Below, one piece after another: positions 7,494 to 15,995 of a stretch of 23,735 bases of DNA. A program made the position numbers and the translations under genes. Numbering within the stretch: position 1 is the stretch's first letter; each line of letters starts with the position of its first letter. The notes under the pieces were generated by a model. It did no database searches. It was not told where the DNA came from and saw only the letters and a program-made list of their open reading frames with translations. This stretch comes from Oleispira sp963933055. Lineage in GTDB: Bacteria; Pseudomonadota; Gammaproteobacteria; Pseudomonadales; Oceanobacteraceae. The stretch is from assembly GCA_963933055.1 (NCBI GenBank), contig CAWVSY010000054.1, positions 1-23,735 on the forward strand. The letters are read 5' to 3'.

Positions 7494-8700
7494 AGACAAG
7501 AAAGATTTACCGGTACTACCTGATGCTAAAGGCCATTTTGGCATCTTCGGTGGTCGTTTTGTATCCGAAACACTAAGCGCTGCATTGGATGAATTAGAAG
7601 GGCTATACAGTAAGCTTTCGCAAGACCCATCTTTTCAAAAAGAATTTGATGACGATTTAGCGCATTACGTAGGCCGTCCATCACCCTTATATTTTGCTGA
7701 ACAACTGACTAAGCATTGTGGTGGCGCTAAAATTTATCTTAAGCGTGAAGACCTTAACCATACGGGCGCGCACAAGATTAACAATACGATTGGCCAGGCG
7801 TTATTGGCTAAGTATTCTGGCAAAAAGAAAATTATTGCAGAAACAGGTGCTGGCCAGCACGGTGTGGCAACGGCAACCGTTGCCGCTCGCTTAGGGATGG
7901 AGTGTAAAGTTTTCATGGGTTCGACAGATATCGAACGCCAAAAACTGAACGTTTACCGCATGCGATTATTGGGTGCAGAAGTAATATCCGTTGAATCCGG
8001 TACGAAAACGCTAAAAGACGCAATGAACGATGCGATGCGTCACTGGGTTACTCACGTTGACGATACCTTCTATATTTTAGGAACGGCCGCGGGCCCACAC
8101 CCATACCCAATGCTTGTTCGTGATTTCCAAAGCATTATCGGTCGTGAAACCATTCGTCAGTGCGATGCACAAATTGGTCGTCAGCCGGATGCCGTTATCG
8201 CTTGTATCGGTGGCGGTTCTAACGCTATCGGTATGTTCTATCCTTACCTCAATATGCATGATGTTCGCATGATCGGTGTTGAAGCCGGTGGTTTAGGATT
8301 GTCTGGGGATGACCACGCAGCACCATTATGCAAAGGTCGCCCAGGAGTATTGCACGGTAACCGTACTTATCTAATGGAAGATGATAACGGCCAGATTATG
8401 GGGACGCACTCTGTTTCTGCTGGCTTGGATTACCCAGGTGTTGGGCCAGAGCATTCTTGGTTGAAAGACATCGGTCGTGCAGAATACGTTGCTGCGACGG
8501 ATGAAGAAGCCCTGCATGCATTTCGTGATCTAACGCGCATCGAAGGTATTATGCCAGCGCTTGAATCAAGCCACGCAATTGCACATGCAATGAAAATAGC
8601 CAAAGACATGAGCCCTGATCAAGTATTGGTGGTTAATCTGTCGGGTCGTGGTGATAAAGATATTCATACTGTGGCTGGCATCGACGGCCTTGACGTTTAA
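7480..8700 (+). CDS. trpB: tryptophan synthase beta chain
   Basis: TrpB condenses serine with indole to make tryptophan, using pyridoxal phosphate, within an alpha2-beta2 complex with TrpA. The protein has 406 residues. The cofactor lysine is K99 in HTGAHKINNTIGQ, the cofactor phosphate loop is GGGSNAIG (about 244-251), and the C-terminal SGRGDKD is present. RPSPLYFAEQLT and LKREDLNHTGAHK are classic TrpB1 strings. Its N terminus is about 12 residues longer than E. coli TrpB, as seen in Pseudomonas-type proteins. It starts inside the end of trpF and is followed after 21 bases by trpA. The set trpF-trpB-trpA supplies only the last steps; trpE, G, D and C must be elsewhere. Confidence 0.98.
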   Translation: MSNAKDKKDLPVLPDAKGHFGIFGGRFVSETLSAALDELEGLYSKLSQDPSFQKEFDDDLAHYVGRPSPLYFAEQLTKHCGGAKIYLKREDLNHTGAHKINNTIGQALLAKYSGKKKIIAETGAGQHGVATATVAARLGMECKVFMGSTDIERQKLNVYRMRLLGAEVISVESGTKTLKDAMNDAMRHWVTHVDDTFYILGTAAGPHPYPMLVRDFQSIIGRETIRQCDAQIGRQPDAVIACIGGGSNAIGMFYPYLNMHDVRMIGVEAGGLGLSGDDHAAPLCKGRPGVLHGNRTYLMEDDNGQIMGTHSVSAGLDYPGVGPEHSWLKDIGRAEYVAATDEEALHAFRDLTRIEGIMPALESSHAIAHAMKIAKDMSPDQVLVVNLSGRGDKDIHTVAGIDGLDV

Positions 8701-8721
8701 ATAAAGTAGAAGGAAATTTTA

Positions 8722-9528
8722 ATGAGTCGCATAGCTGCTTTATTTTCAGAATTGAAAAAAACAGGTAAAAAAGCATTGATTCCTTACGTAACGGCGGGTG
8801 ATCCTCACCCGTCAGTTACTGTCGATATGATGCATGGATTAGTAGCCGCAGGCGCTGATATTATTGAATTGGGTGTGCCATTTTCAGATCCTATGGCCGA
8901 TGGGCCAACCATTCAGTTGGCGTGTGAACGTGCTTTGATTCACAATACATCCTTGCGTGATGTGATTGCGATGGTTAAAGAGTTCCGTCTTACCAATGCT
9001 GATACGCCGGTTGTATTAATGGGTTATCTAAACCCTGTGGAAGCAATGGGTTATGAAACATTTGCTGACGCCGCTCAGCAGGCGGGCATTGATGGTGTAT
9101 TGATGGTTGATATGCCGCCGGAAGAATCCGGTGAAAATGCTCAAATCTTTGCTGATCGTGGCTTAGACATCATTTATTTGATTGCGCCAACGACAACCGA
9201 TGCTCGCATCAGTGAAATTGCCAAGTACAGCTCTGGCTATGTGTATTACGTATCCATTAAGGGGGTTACTGGCAGCGCGGCGATTGATGTTGCCGATGTA
9301 GGTAAAAACCTCGAACGTATCCGCAGTCGTGTAAACATTCCTGTTGGTGTCGGTTTCGGCATTAATAATGGTGAAGCGGCCGCCGCCGTAGCGACCGTTG
9401 CAGACGGCGTGATTGTGGGTTCAGCCTTGGTTAATAAAATCGCCGCTAGCGCTGATCAGCCAGATGTCGCTATTCGTGAAGTTCAGGCCGTTCTTGCTGA
9501 AATGCGCGCGGCAATGGATGCGAACTAA
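8722..9528 (+). CDS. trpA: tryptophan synthase alpha chain
   Basis: TrpA cleaves indole-3-glycerol phosphate to indole and glyceraldehyde 3-phosphate and channels the indole to TrpB. The 268-residue product has both catalytic acids at the E. coli positions, E49 and D60, in ELGVPFSDPMADGP. It also has the LIPYVTAGDP N-terminal strand, GYLNPVEAMGYE, VLMVDMPPEE, the flexible loop-6 region YYVSIKGVTGSA, and the phosphate-binding VGFGI and GVIVGSALV motifs. ATG 8722 has a strong ribosome site, AGAAGGAAA. The stop codon directly abuts the GTG of folC. In E. coli and Pseudomonas the gene directly before folC is accD, so trpA here occupies the accD position. Confidence 0.98.
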   Translation: MSRIAALFSELKKTGKKALIPYVTAGDPHPSVTVDMMHGLVAAGADIIELGVPFSDPMADGPTIQLACERALIHNTSLRDVIAMVKEFRLTNADTPVVLMGYLNPVEAMGYETFADAAQQAGIDGVLMVDMPPEESGENAQIFADRGLDIIYLIAPTTTDARISEIAKYSSGYVYYVSIKGVTGSAAIDVADVGKNLERIRSRVNIPVGVGFGINNGEAAAAVATVADGVIVGSALVNKIAASADQPDVAIREVQAVLAEMRAAMDAN

Positions 9529-10830
9529 GTGAGTCGGACGAAAGACGAGTGGCTCAATTACCTTGAGTCCACTCATCCGGCCGATATCGAAATGGGTCTT
9601 GGGCGAGTAACCCAAGTGGCTCAAAACCTCGATTTGTTTAAGCCAGCAGCGACGACCATCGTTGTTGGTGGTACAAACGGCAAGGGCACAACAACCGCCA
9701 TGCTCGGTCAGCTGCTCGCAGAAAAAGGCTTATCTTCAGCCTGTTACAACTCTCCGCATATTCATCAATACAATGAACGTATTAACCGTCGCGATGCCTC
9801 AGGTATTGCTCGCTTAACCTCTGATGAAGAGCTATGCGCTGCGTTTTCGGCCATTGAAAAAGGTCGTGGTGATATTCCACTGACGTATTTTGAATTTGGC
9901 ACCTTGGCCGCGCTGTGGCAAATAAGGCAATGGCAAGTGGATGTTGCTTTATTAGAAGTGGGGCTGGGTGGACGCTTAGACGCGGTAAATATTGTTGAAA
10001 CCGATTTGGCCATTGTTACCAGTGTTGGTTTAGATCATCAAGATTGGTTAGGTGATACATTAGATCTAATCGGTTACGAAAAAGCAGGAATTGGCCGTCA
10101 AAATAAACCACTTATTTGTGGTCAGCCTAATGTTTCACAAGGCTTTTTGGATCATGCTAAAGCCATTGGTGTCGATTTAATTAAAATAGATCAAGACTAC
10201 TCAATCAGTGCTATAGACGGTGGCTGGTCCTTAGCATTAGATGCTCATTCTGCCGCAGAAAAACACTTAGAATTACCGCAAGGTCATATTCCGTACTTTA
10301 ATATCGCATCGGCAATAGCAGGGCTAAACAGCATTGCTTTGCTGCCAGATGACGAAGGCATAAAACGGGCGGTTGAAAATACTCATGTTGCAGGGCGATT
10401 AACTCGAATTTCTTGTCGCTTTCAAGAAAAGCGCCTTCACTTTATTCTTGATGTTGCACACAACCCGCAAGCGGCTAATTTTTTAGCAACGCAACTGAAA
10501 AAATGCGCGCATGGTATATTGGCCGTATTAGTTGATAAAGACCCAGAAGGGATCGTCTCTGCGCTTTCTGATATCGATCATTGGCACTTAGCTGGATTAT
10601 CGGGTTATCGAGGCCAATCAGCTGAGCAGCTCAATACTCGCTTATCTCTGTCGTGCCAGCAGAGAATTGCCAGCAGGCACGAAACCGTAGAGCAGGCGAT
10701 TGAATATTGCTTCGATACCGTAGTCGATGACGAAGAAGTACTCATTATTGGTTCTTTTTTAACGGTCGCCGCAGCGGAGCAGGTTTTACAGAATCACCCA
10801 AAAATCGAGGTGGAACATCATGGAAGGTAA
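9529..10830 (+). CDS. folC: folylpolyglutamate synthase / dihydrofolate synthase
   Basis: FolC adds glutamate to dihydropteroate and extends the glutamate tail of folates; it is a cytosolic Mur-ligase relative. The 433-residue protein has the ATP-binding loop GGTNGKGTTT (48-57), the SPHIHQYNERI folate-site segment, EVGLGGRLDAVN, and IVTSVGLDHQDWLGDT with its metal-binding histidine. The C-terminal ligase domain has LDVAHNPQAA. The start is GTG 9529, with no gap after the trpA TAA and no strong ribosome site of its own, so it probably depends on translation of trpA. It overlaps dedD by 11 bases. The gene is intact and of usual length. Confidence 0.96.
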   Translation: MSRTKDEWLNYLESTHPADIEMGLGRVTQVAQNLDLFKPAATTIVVGGTNGKGTTTAMLGQLLAEKGLSSACYNSPHIHQYNERINRRDASGIARLTSDEELCAAFSAIEKGRGDIPLTYFEFGTLAALWQIRQWQVDVALLEVGLGGRLDAVNIVETDLAIVTSVGLDHQDWLGDTLDLIGYEKAGIGRQNKPLICGQPNVSQGFLDHAKAIGVDLIKIDQDYSISAIDGGWSLALDAHSAAEKHLELPQGHIPYFNIASAIAGLNSIALLPDDEGIKRAVENTHVAGRLTRISCRFQEKRLHFILDVAHNPQAANFLATQLKKCAHGILAVLVDKDPEGIVSALSDIDHWHLAGLSGYRGQSAEQLNTRLSLSCQQRIASRHETVEQAIEYCFDTVVDDEEVLIIGSFLTVAAAEQVLQNHPKIEVEHHGR

Positions 10831-11371
10831 TCTTAAAGCTCGTGTATTAGGGGCATTCGTCACTATATTAGCGATGGCGCTCATACTGCCGAATATTTTA
10901 GAAGAAAAACGCTTATATGACCCACTGCGAACAGAAATACCTCCTAAGCCTGAAACACCTGATTGGGTCGGTGACGTAGAAAAATCTCGTGTACGAATTG
11001 AGCTTGATGCATTAGCCAGTGGTGAATTCGAAAAAAATATGACAGCGCCAGAACCCAGAGTCGTTAATGTTGATGACCCCAAACTGCTGCACGACGCTGG
11101 CAATTTTGGCAGTTTGGATCAAGCGGGTATTGCGGTAGCTTGGACTTTGCAAGTGGGTGCCTTTGAAGCCAGTAAAAATGCCATTGCCTTTCGCGATAGC
11201 TTACGCGAGCAGGGATTTAAAGCTTATATTTTGAAGAACGGGGCAGGTACGCTAGATCGAGTTTATGTTGGCCCCATGATTCAGCGCTCTAAAGCAGAGC
11301 AAATAAAAGAAAAATTGCTTAAAGAAATGAACATAAAAGGCATTCGCTTACAGCAATATAAGCCAGAATAA
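10820..11371 (+). CDS. dedD: DedD-like SPOR-domain inner-membrane protein
   Basis: SPOR proteins bind denuded peptidoglycan glycans at the division septum; E. coli DedD helps constriction. The 183-residue product has a short cytoplasmic N terminus, one membrane helix (about 9-26, VLGAFVTILAMALILPNI), a linker of about 80 residues, and a C-terminal SPOR domain (about 108-180). The domain starts WTLQVGAFEASKNA and contains the YVGPMIQRSKAEQIKEKL helix. It overlaps the end of folC by 11 bases. The order folC-dedD-cvpA-purF is the same in E. coli and Pseudomonas, which supports the symbol, although sequence outside the SPOR domain is poorly conserved in this family. Confidence 0.88.
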   Translation: MEGNLKARVLGAFVTILAMALILPNILEEKRLYDPLRTEIPPKPETPDWVGDVEKSRVRIELDALASGEFEKNMTAPEPRVVNVDDPKLLHDAGNFGSLDQAGIAVAWTLQVGAFEASKNAIAFRDSLREQGFKAYILKNGAGTLDRVYVGPMIQRSKAEQIKEKLLKEMNIKGIRLQQYKPE

Positions 11372-11404
11372 TAAATTAGAATAGTAGCGCAGCGCCGATG
11401 GCTT

Positions 11405-11413
11405 TGTTAGAAT
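11405..11413 (+). promoter_or_regulatory. candidate extended -10 promoter for cvpA-purF
   Basis: TG-T-TAGAAT (11405-11413) is a good extended -10 element, 40 bases before the cvpA ATG and in the gap after dedD. The -35 position (11385-11390, TAGCGC) is poor. No PurR-type box (ACGCAAACGTTTGCGT-like) was recognised nearby. It would give cvpA-purF its own transcript. Confidence 0.4.
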
Positions 11414-11452
11414 CCGCGTCTTTCCAGTACAGTCAACAAGTTGAGAAGTACC

Positions 11453-11953
11453 ATGACAAGTATTGACTGGGGCATATTGGCAGTATTAGTTATCTCTGCA
11501 GCCCTGAGTTTACGACGTGGTTTTGTTAAAGAAGCCTTATCTTTAGTGAGTTGGATAGCTGCATTCGTTATTGCCCGAATTTTCAGCGGCAACCTCGCCA
11601 CTCTATTGGTCGATTATATCGACACACCTTCAGCCCGCTGGGTTGTTGCTTTCATCATATTATTTGCCGGTACCGTTGCCATTGGTGCCATGATTAACCA
11701 TCTTGTTGTAGAAATGATTCGAATTACCGGCTTATCGAGCACCGATCGTATTTTCGGCATGGTATTTGGATTGGTTCGCGGCTTACTCATTCTCGTCGCC
11801 ATTGTCTATGGTCTGCAATATACCGCAGTACCAAACGACCCGTGGTGGCAAGATTCTACTCTCATGCCACACTTAGAAATACTAGCAGATTGGGCAAGGA
11901 AAATTTTGCCTGCCGCTACGGATCATGTGATGTCATACACAAAAAAATTATAG
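11453..11953 (+). CDS. cvpA: CvpA family inner-membrane protein
   Basis: CvpA is a small inner-membrane protein, named for colicin V production in E. coli and linked in several bacteria to envelope stress resistance; its biochemical role is unknown. From ATG 11453 (ribosome site GAGAAG at 11443-11448) it has 166 residues. An in-frame TTG 12 bases earlier is possible but overlaps that ribosome site. Four hydrophobic segments are visible at about 5-20, 27-45, 62-86 and 100-122. The family motif LRRGFVKEALSLVSWIAAF lies between the first two, and RIFGMVFGLVRGLLIL precedes the last. It lies 33 bases before purF, the usual partner in proteobacteria, and both are probably cotranscribed. Confidence 0.93.
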   Translation: MTSIDWGILAVLVISAALSLRRGFVKEALSLVSWIAAFVIARIFSGNLATLLVDYIDTPSARWVVAFIILFAGTVAIGAMINHLVVEMIRITGLSSTDRIFGMVFGLVRGLLILVAIVYGLQYTAVPNDPWWQDSTLMPHLEILADWARKILPAATDHVMSYTKKL

Positions 11954-11986
11954 CTGAACTAATAACTTAACTGAGGTTTATTACGC

Positions 11987-13504
11987 ATGTGCGGAATAGT
12001 GGGTATAGTTGCAAAGTCCCATGTCAATCAGAGCATCTATGATGCATTGACGATCCTACAGCACCGTGGTCAAGACGCTGCTGGTATCGTAACTTGGCAT
12101 AAAGATAAGTTATTTTTAAGAAAGGACAATGGCCTAGTAAGCGACGTATTTCGCACACGGCACATGAAGCGCCTCGTCGGAAATATTGGTATTGGACACG
12201 TTCGTTACCCAACAGCGGGGAGTTCAAGTTCAGCAGAAGCACAGCCGTTTTATGTAAACTCACCTTATGGCATCACCTTGGCTCATAATGGTAATTTAAC
12301 AAACGCGGATGAAGTAGCTGAGCACCTTTATAAAGAAGACTTGCGCCACATTAATACAACGTCTGACTCAGAAGTATTGTTAAACGTTTTTGCTCATGAA
12401 ATGCAGCAGCAAGCAGAATTAATTCCTACTGCAGAAACCATTTTCAAAGCCGTTGCTGGTGTGCATAAACGTGTGCGTGGTGGTTATGCCGTTGTTGCTA
12501 TGATTAATGGCTTTGGTTTAGTCGCTTTTCGTGACCCACATGGCATTCGTCCTGCGGTTTATGGCGTGCGTGAAACCGCCGCTGGCAAAGAGTATATGGT
12601 GGCGTCTGAAAGTGTTGCCTTAGACGGATTGGATTTCAAACTTGAACGTGACATAGCACCAGGTGAGTGCGTTGTTATTACTAAAGAAGGCGAATTCTTC
12701 AGCCAGCAATGTGCTGAGAATCCAACGCTTGCGCCGTGTATTTTTGAGCACGTTTATTTTGCTCGCCCAGATTCGATTATGGATGGTATTTCCGTTTATA
12801 AAGCACGTTTGAAAATGGGTGAATACTTGGCTGGCAAAATCATGAAAGAACGTCCAGATCATGATATTGACGTCGTTATTCCTATTCCTGATACCAGTCG
12901 TACCTCTGCGCTACAGCTAGCAAACCGTTTAGGTGTTAAATACCGCGAAGGCTTCATGAAAAACCGTTATATCGGTCGAACCTTCATCATGCCAGGACAG
13001 CAGCAGCGTAAAAAATCGGTTAAGCAAAAGTTAAACGCCATCGATTTAGAATTCTCTGGTAAAAATGTATTGTTGGTTGATGACTCAATCGTTCGCGGTA
13101 CAACATGCAATCAGATTATTGAAATGGCGCGCGAAGCCGGTGCTAAAAATGTGTATTTTGCATCAGCCGCACCAGAAGTTCGCTATCCGAATGTCTATGG
13201 TATCGATATGCCAGCGGTGACAGAGCTGATCGCTCATGACCGTACCGTACCAGAAATCGAAAAAGCCATTGGTGCCGATTGGTTAATCTATCAAGACTTA
13301 GAAGACCTTCAACGCTCATGTTTAAACGGTGCTGATACCGATGTTACCGAGTTTGATTGTTCAGTATTCAACTCGAACTACGTAACAGGCGACGTTAATG
13401 AAGCGTATTTCGAACGTTTACAAGCCGCCCGAAGCGATGCCTCTAAATCTTCTGAAAACTCAGAAGAAGACGTAGCAATTGATATGCACAACGATCAAGA
13501 GTAA
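11987..13504 (+). CDS. purF: amidophosphoribosyltransferase
   Basis: PurF makes phosphoribosylamine from PRPP and glutamine, the committed step of purine synthesis. The 505-residue protein begins MCGIVGIV, so the nucleophile C2 is exposed by removal of the start methionine and there is no propeptide, as in E. coli. The glutaminase half shows GIGHVRYPTAGSSSSAEAQPF and LAHNGNLTN. The phosphoribosyltransferase half has the PRPP loop VLLVDDSIVRGTT with D365 and D366. The C-terminal CSVFNSNYVTGDV is typical of proteobacterial PurF. ATG 11987 follows TGAGG. A strong terminator 28 bases after the stop ends the transcript. Confidence 0.98.
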   Translation: MCGIVGIVAKSHVNQSIYDALTILQHRGQDAAGIVTWHKDKLFLRKDNGLVSDVFRTRHMKRLVGNIGIGHVRYPTAGSSSSAEAQPFYVNSPYGITLAHNGNLTNADEVAEHLYKEDLRHINTTSDSEVLLNVFAHEMQQQAELIPTAETIFKAVAGVHKRVRGGYAVVAMINGFGLVAFRDPHGIRPAVYGVRETAAGKEYMVASESVALDGLDFKLERDIAPGECVVITKEGEFFSQQCAENPTLAPCIFEHVYFARPDSIMDGISVYKARLKMGEYLAGKIMKERPDHDIDVVIPIPDTSRTSALQLANRLGVKYREGFMKNRYIGRTFIMPGQQQRKKSVKQKLNAIDLEFSGKNVLLVDDSIVRGTTCNQIIEMAREAGAKNVYFASAAPEVRYPNVYGIDMPAVTELIAHDRTVPEIEKAIGADWLIYQDLEDLQRSCLNGADTDVTEFDCSVFNSNYVTGDVNEAYFERLQAARSDASKSSENSEEDVAIDMHNDQE

Positions 13505-13531
13505 ATTTAGTTACTGCTTGAAAGTATAAAT

Positions 13532-13561
13532 AAAAGCGGCCAGTTATCTGGCCGTTTTTAT
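13532..13561 (+). terminator. intrinsic terminator after purF
   Basis: A hairpin CGGCCAG-TTAT-CTGGCCG (13537-13554) has 7 perfect pairs. It is flanked by AAAAG before and TTTTT after, so the stem can extend and a U-tract follows. This is a textbook rho-independent terminator. The A-run on the other side means it could also act on the opposite strand. It separates purF from metZ. Confidence 0.92.
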
Positions 13562-13603
13562 TTTTAAAAAATGAATATTTGTAAGGTGTAGAAAAAGATC
13601 AGT

Positions 13604-14821
13604 ATGGGTAAATTTTCCGATAGAGATTTTCGTTATCAGTCTGACTTAACAGATGCTGACTTTGAAACTTTAGCCGTTCGTGCAGGGCAAGTGCGCAGTG
13701 CTCATGGTGAACATAGCGAAGCTATCTATACCACCAGCAGCTATGTATTCAATTCTGCCGCCGAAGCGGCCGCGCGTTTTGCTGGAGACGAAGCAGGCAA
13801 TGTTTATTCACGCTATACCAATCCAACGGTTCGAACTTTTGAAGAACGCTTAGCCGCATTAGAAGGTGGCGAAGATTGCGCGGCAACCGCATCCGGTATG
13901 GCGGCTATCTATGCCGTGGTAGTTGCCCACTTAAAAGCGGGTGATAGCATCATCGTATCGCGCAACGTATTTGGCAGTACCAATGTATTATTTGAAAAAT
14001 TTGTCCGTAAGTTCAATATCGATGTCCGCTACGTCGACTTGCTCGACTTATCGGCATGGGAAAGTGCAATTGATCGCACAACTCGCATGCTGTTTTTGGA
14101 ATCACCCTCAAACCCAATGAGCGAAGTCGCCGACTTAAAAGCACTTGCAGAGCTTGCGCATAAAAACCAAGCGCTTCTTGTGGTCGACAATTGTTTCTGC
14201 ACACCCGCGTTGCAAAAGCCATTACAGTTTGGCGCTGATTTAGTGGTTCATTCAGCCACCAAATACATTGATGGCCAAGGTCGTTGTTTGGGCGGTGCCG
14301 TTGTGGGCAGCAAAGAACTGATTGAGCCTGTGATTGGTGTACTGCGCTCTGCAGGGCCAACCATGAGTCCATTTAATGCCTGGGTCTTTTTGAAAGGCTT
14401 AGAAACCTTGTCTTTACGCATGAAAGCGCATAGCGAAAACGCGATGAAATTAGCTCGTTGGTTACAACAGCAGCCACAAATTACTCGTGTGAATTATGCC
14501 GGGTTAGAAACTCACCCAAGTCATGAATTAGCGAAAAAACAACAATCCGCTTTTGGTGGCGTATTATCGTTCGAAGTACAAGGTGGGCAAGAAGCTGCTT
14601 GGCAGTTGATTGATGGCACCCGCATGATCTCAATTACCGCCAACCTTGGTGATACCAAAACAACCGTTACACATCCTGCATCCACAACGCACAGTCGCCT
14701 GAGCATAGAAGACAGAGCAAAAGCAGGCATCAGTGATGGTCTTGTGCGCATAGCGGTAGGGCTTGAATCGATAGAAGATATCCAAAAGGATATTGCTTTG
14801 GGCTTAGCTGCGATTGGCTAG
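13604..14821 (+). CDS. metZ: O-succinylhomoserine sulfhydrylase
   Basis: MetZ makes homocysteine directly from O-succinylhomoserine and sulfide, bypassing cystathionine. The 405-residue protein belongs to the Cys/Met gamma-family of pyridoxal-phosphate enzymes. The cofactor lysine is K220 in HSATKYIDGQGRCLGG. YSRYTNPTVRTFEERLAALEG, ATASGMAAIYAV and LESPSNPMSEVADL are also present, and the C-terminal NLGDTKTTVTHPASTTH is typical of this clade. It stands in the place of Pseudomonas metZ, just after purF, which favours MetZ over MetB or MetY; sequence alone cannot fully exclude another substrate. The start is ATG 13604; the nearest purine-rich site (AAGGTG) is rather far at 15 bases. No MetJ or MetR box or SAM riboswitch was seen in the short upstream gap. 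Confidence 0.93.
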   Translation: MGKFSDRDFRYQSDLTDADFETLAVRAGQVRSAHGEHSEAIYTTSSYVFNSAAEAAARFAGDEAGNVYSRYTNPTVRTFEERLAALEGGEDCAATASGMAAIYAVVVAHLKAGDSIIVSRNVFGSTNVLFEKFVRKFNIDVRYVDLLDLSAWESAIDRTTRMLFLESPSNPMSEVADLKALAELAHKNQALLVVDNCFCTPALQKPLQFGADLVVHSATKYIDGQGRCLGGAVVGSKELIEPVIGVLRSAGPTMSPFNAWVFLKGLETLSLRMKAHSENAMKLARWLQQQPQITRVNYAGLETHPSHELAKKQQSAFGGVLSFEVQGGQEAAWQLIDGTRMISITANLGDTKTTVTHPASTTHSRLSIEDRAKAGISDGLVRIAVGLESIEDIQKDIALGLAAIG

Positions 14822-14826
14822 CACTC

Positions 14827-14889
14827 GTCGGCCTAAAGACCGACCTACACAGAATACAATTCTTAATGTAGATCGGGCTTTAGATTGAT
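14827..14889. repeat. REP-type palindrome pair (BIME-like), copies A and B
   Basis: Copy A (14827-14848) reads GTCGGCCTAAAGACCGAC followed by CTAC; copy B (14868-14889) reads GTAG followed by ATCGGGCTTTAGATTGAT. They are inverted relative to one another, with their GTAG heads facing inward across 19 bases. GTAG followed by a GC-rich hairpin is the established form of REP elements moved by REP-associated tyrosine transposases (TnpA_REP/RAYT). B has decayed in its right arm. The pair follows metZ directly and may help end its transcript. Confidence 0.85.
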
Positions 14890-14914
14890 AAATAAAGAAA
14901 CACCATTCTTTAAT

Positions 14915-14936
14915 GTAGGTCGGGCTTCAGCCCGAC
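14915..14936. repeat. REP-type palindrome, copy C
   Basis: GTAG followed by GTCGGGCTTCAGCCCGAC (shared G at the junction) forms a perfect stem of 7-8 pairs. It has the same orientation as copy B, 47 bases downstream, and both are preceded by the same short sequence (ATTCTTAATG in B, ATTCTTTAATG in C), so B and C look like a longer duplicated unit. This is the best preserved copy in the window. Together with copies A and B it fills the metZ-moxR gap; the rest of the gap shows no gene. Confidence 0.88.
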
Positions 14937-14992
14937 AAAGCACTGCAATTTCGTTCCTTGTGTTTTAAGTGTTTTGAACCTTATTCCCGTTG

Positions 14993-14998
14993 TATACT
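14993..14998 (+). promoter_or_regulatory. possible -10 box for the moxR operon
   Basis: TATACT lies 31 bases before the moxR ATG, but no -35 hexamer at proper spacing was found (TTGAAC at 14974-14979 is only 13 bases away). This is a weak candidate, reported because the operon must have a promoter between the REP cluster and 15030. Confidence 0.25.
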
Positions 14999-15029
14999 CT
15001 GAAATAAGAATCTACAACGAGTTAATTTC

Positions 15030-15980
15030 ATGTCATCAGCACCTGTTTCTGCAAAGATCCTCAAGCAAACCTTAGATACTCTTAATACCATCATCCTAGG
15101 CAAAGAAACCCAAATAAAACTCGCAATTACTTGCCTGTTAGCCAAAGGACACCTGCTTATTGAAGACTTGCCTGGCATGGGAAAAACCACCTTGTCGCAC
15201 GCGTTAGCAAAAACACTTGGCCTAAGTTATAACCGCATTCAATTTACCAGCGATATTATGCCAGCGGATATTTTAGGAGTGAGTATTTTTGAAAAAGAAA
15301 CCAACCGAAATGGTGAGCAGCGAGGAATCTTTCGATTTCACCCCGGGCCGGTTTTTAGCCAGCTTGTTTTAGCGGATGAAATTAACCGTGCAACGCCTAA
15401 AGCTCAGAGTGCATTGTTAGAAGCCATGGAAGAAGGTCAGGTAACCATAGAAGGCGAAACACGGCCTTTGCCGACACCTTTTTTCGTCATCGCCACCCAG
15501 AACCCAACCTCACAATCGGGTACCTTCCCGTTACCAGAATCTCAACTAGACCGTTTTTTAATGCGCATCAGTATTGGCTATCCAGATGCCAAATCTGAAA
15601 TGGAATTATTAACGGGGGTTGATCGCAGAAAATTATTAGCCTCGCTAGAACGTGTTATCAGTCACGAACAATTGTCACAGATGCAGCAGAGTGTCAGTGA
15701 TGTTCACGCCTCCGCTACCGTGCTTGAATACATACAACGAATCATTCACTTTACGCGTTATGACTCAGGTTATAGCTATGGTCTATCACCGCGCGCAGGC
15801 TTAGCATTATTGAGAGCCGCAAAGTCGTGGGCTTATCTTCATCAACGAGAGCACTTAATTCCTGAAGATGTACAAGCGGTATTACCTGCTGTGATCGATC
15901 ATCGATTAGCCGATGCCGCACAGCAAAGTACACACGGCGTGTCTGCACAAATACTGCAACGCATTCCAGTGCTTAATTAA
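15030..15980 (+). CDS. MoxR-family AAA+ ATPase
   Basis: MoxR ATPases are chaperone-like proteins, usually encoded beside DUF58 or VWA-domain partners. The 316-residue protein has the Walker A variant EDLPGMGKTT (45-54; K52), Walker B LVLADEINRA with D116/E117, sensor 1 ATQNP (N158), the arginine-containing LPESQLDRFLM segment and a C-terminal lid with SPRAGLALLRAAKSWA. The start is ATG 15030 with a weak ribosome site. It is separated by 15 bases from the DUF58 gene and is the first gene of a three-gene operon with DUF58 and a transglutaminase-like membrane protein, as seen around tgpA in Pseudomonas. The substrate is unknown. Confidence 0.95.
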   Translation: MSSAPVSAKILKQTLDTLNTIILGKETQIKLAITCLLAKGHLLIEDLPGMGKTTLSHALAKTLGLSYNRIQFTSDIMPADILGVSIFEKETNRNGEQRGIFRFHPGPVFSQLVLADEINRATPKAQSALLEAMEEGQVTIEGETRPLPTPFFVIATQNPTSQSGTFPLPESQLDRFLMRISIGYPDAKSEMELLTGVDRRKLLASLERVISHEQLSQMQQSVSDVHASATVLEYIQRIIHFTRYDSGYSYGLSPRAGLALLRAAKSWAYLHQREHLIPEDVQAVLPAVIDHRLADAAQQSTHGVSAQILQRIPVLN

Positions 15981-15995
15981 GCAGGCGATAAAAAG

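Noticed and set aside
11441..11452. TTG start for cvpA, four codons upstream
   Set aside because: The TTG overlaps the GAGAAG that serves as ribosome site for ATG 11453, and it has no good site of its own.
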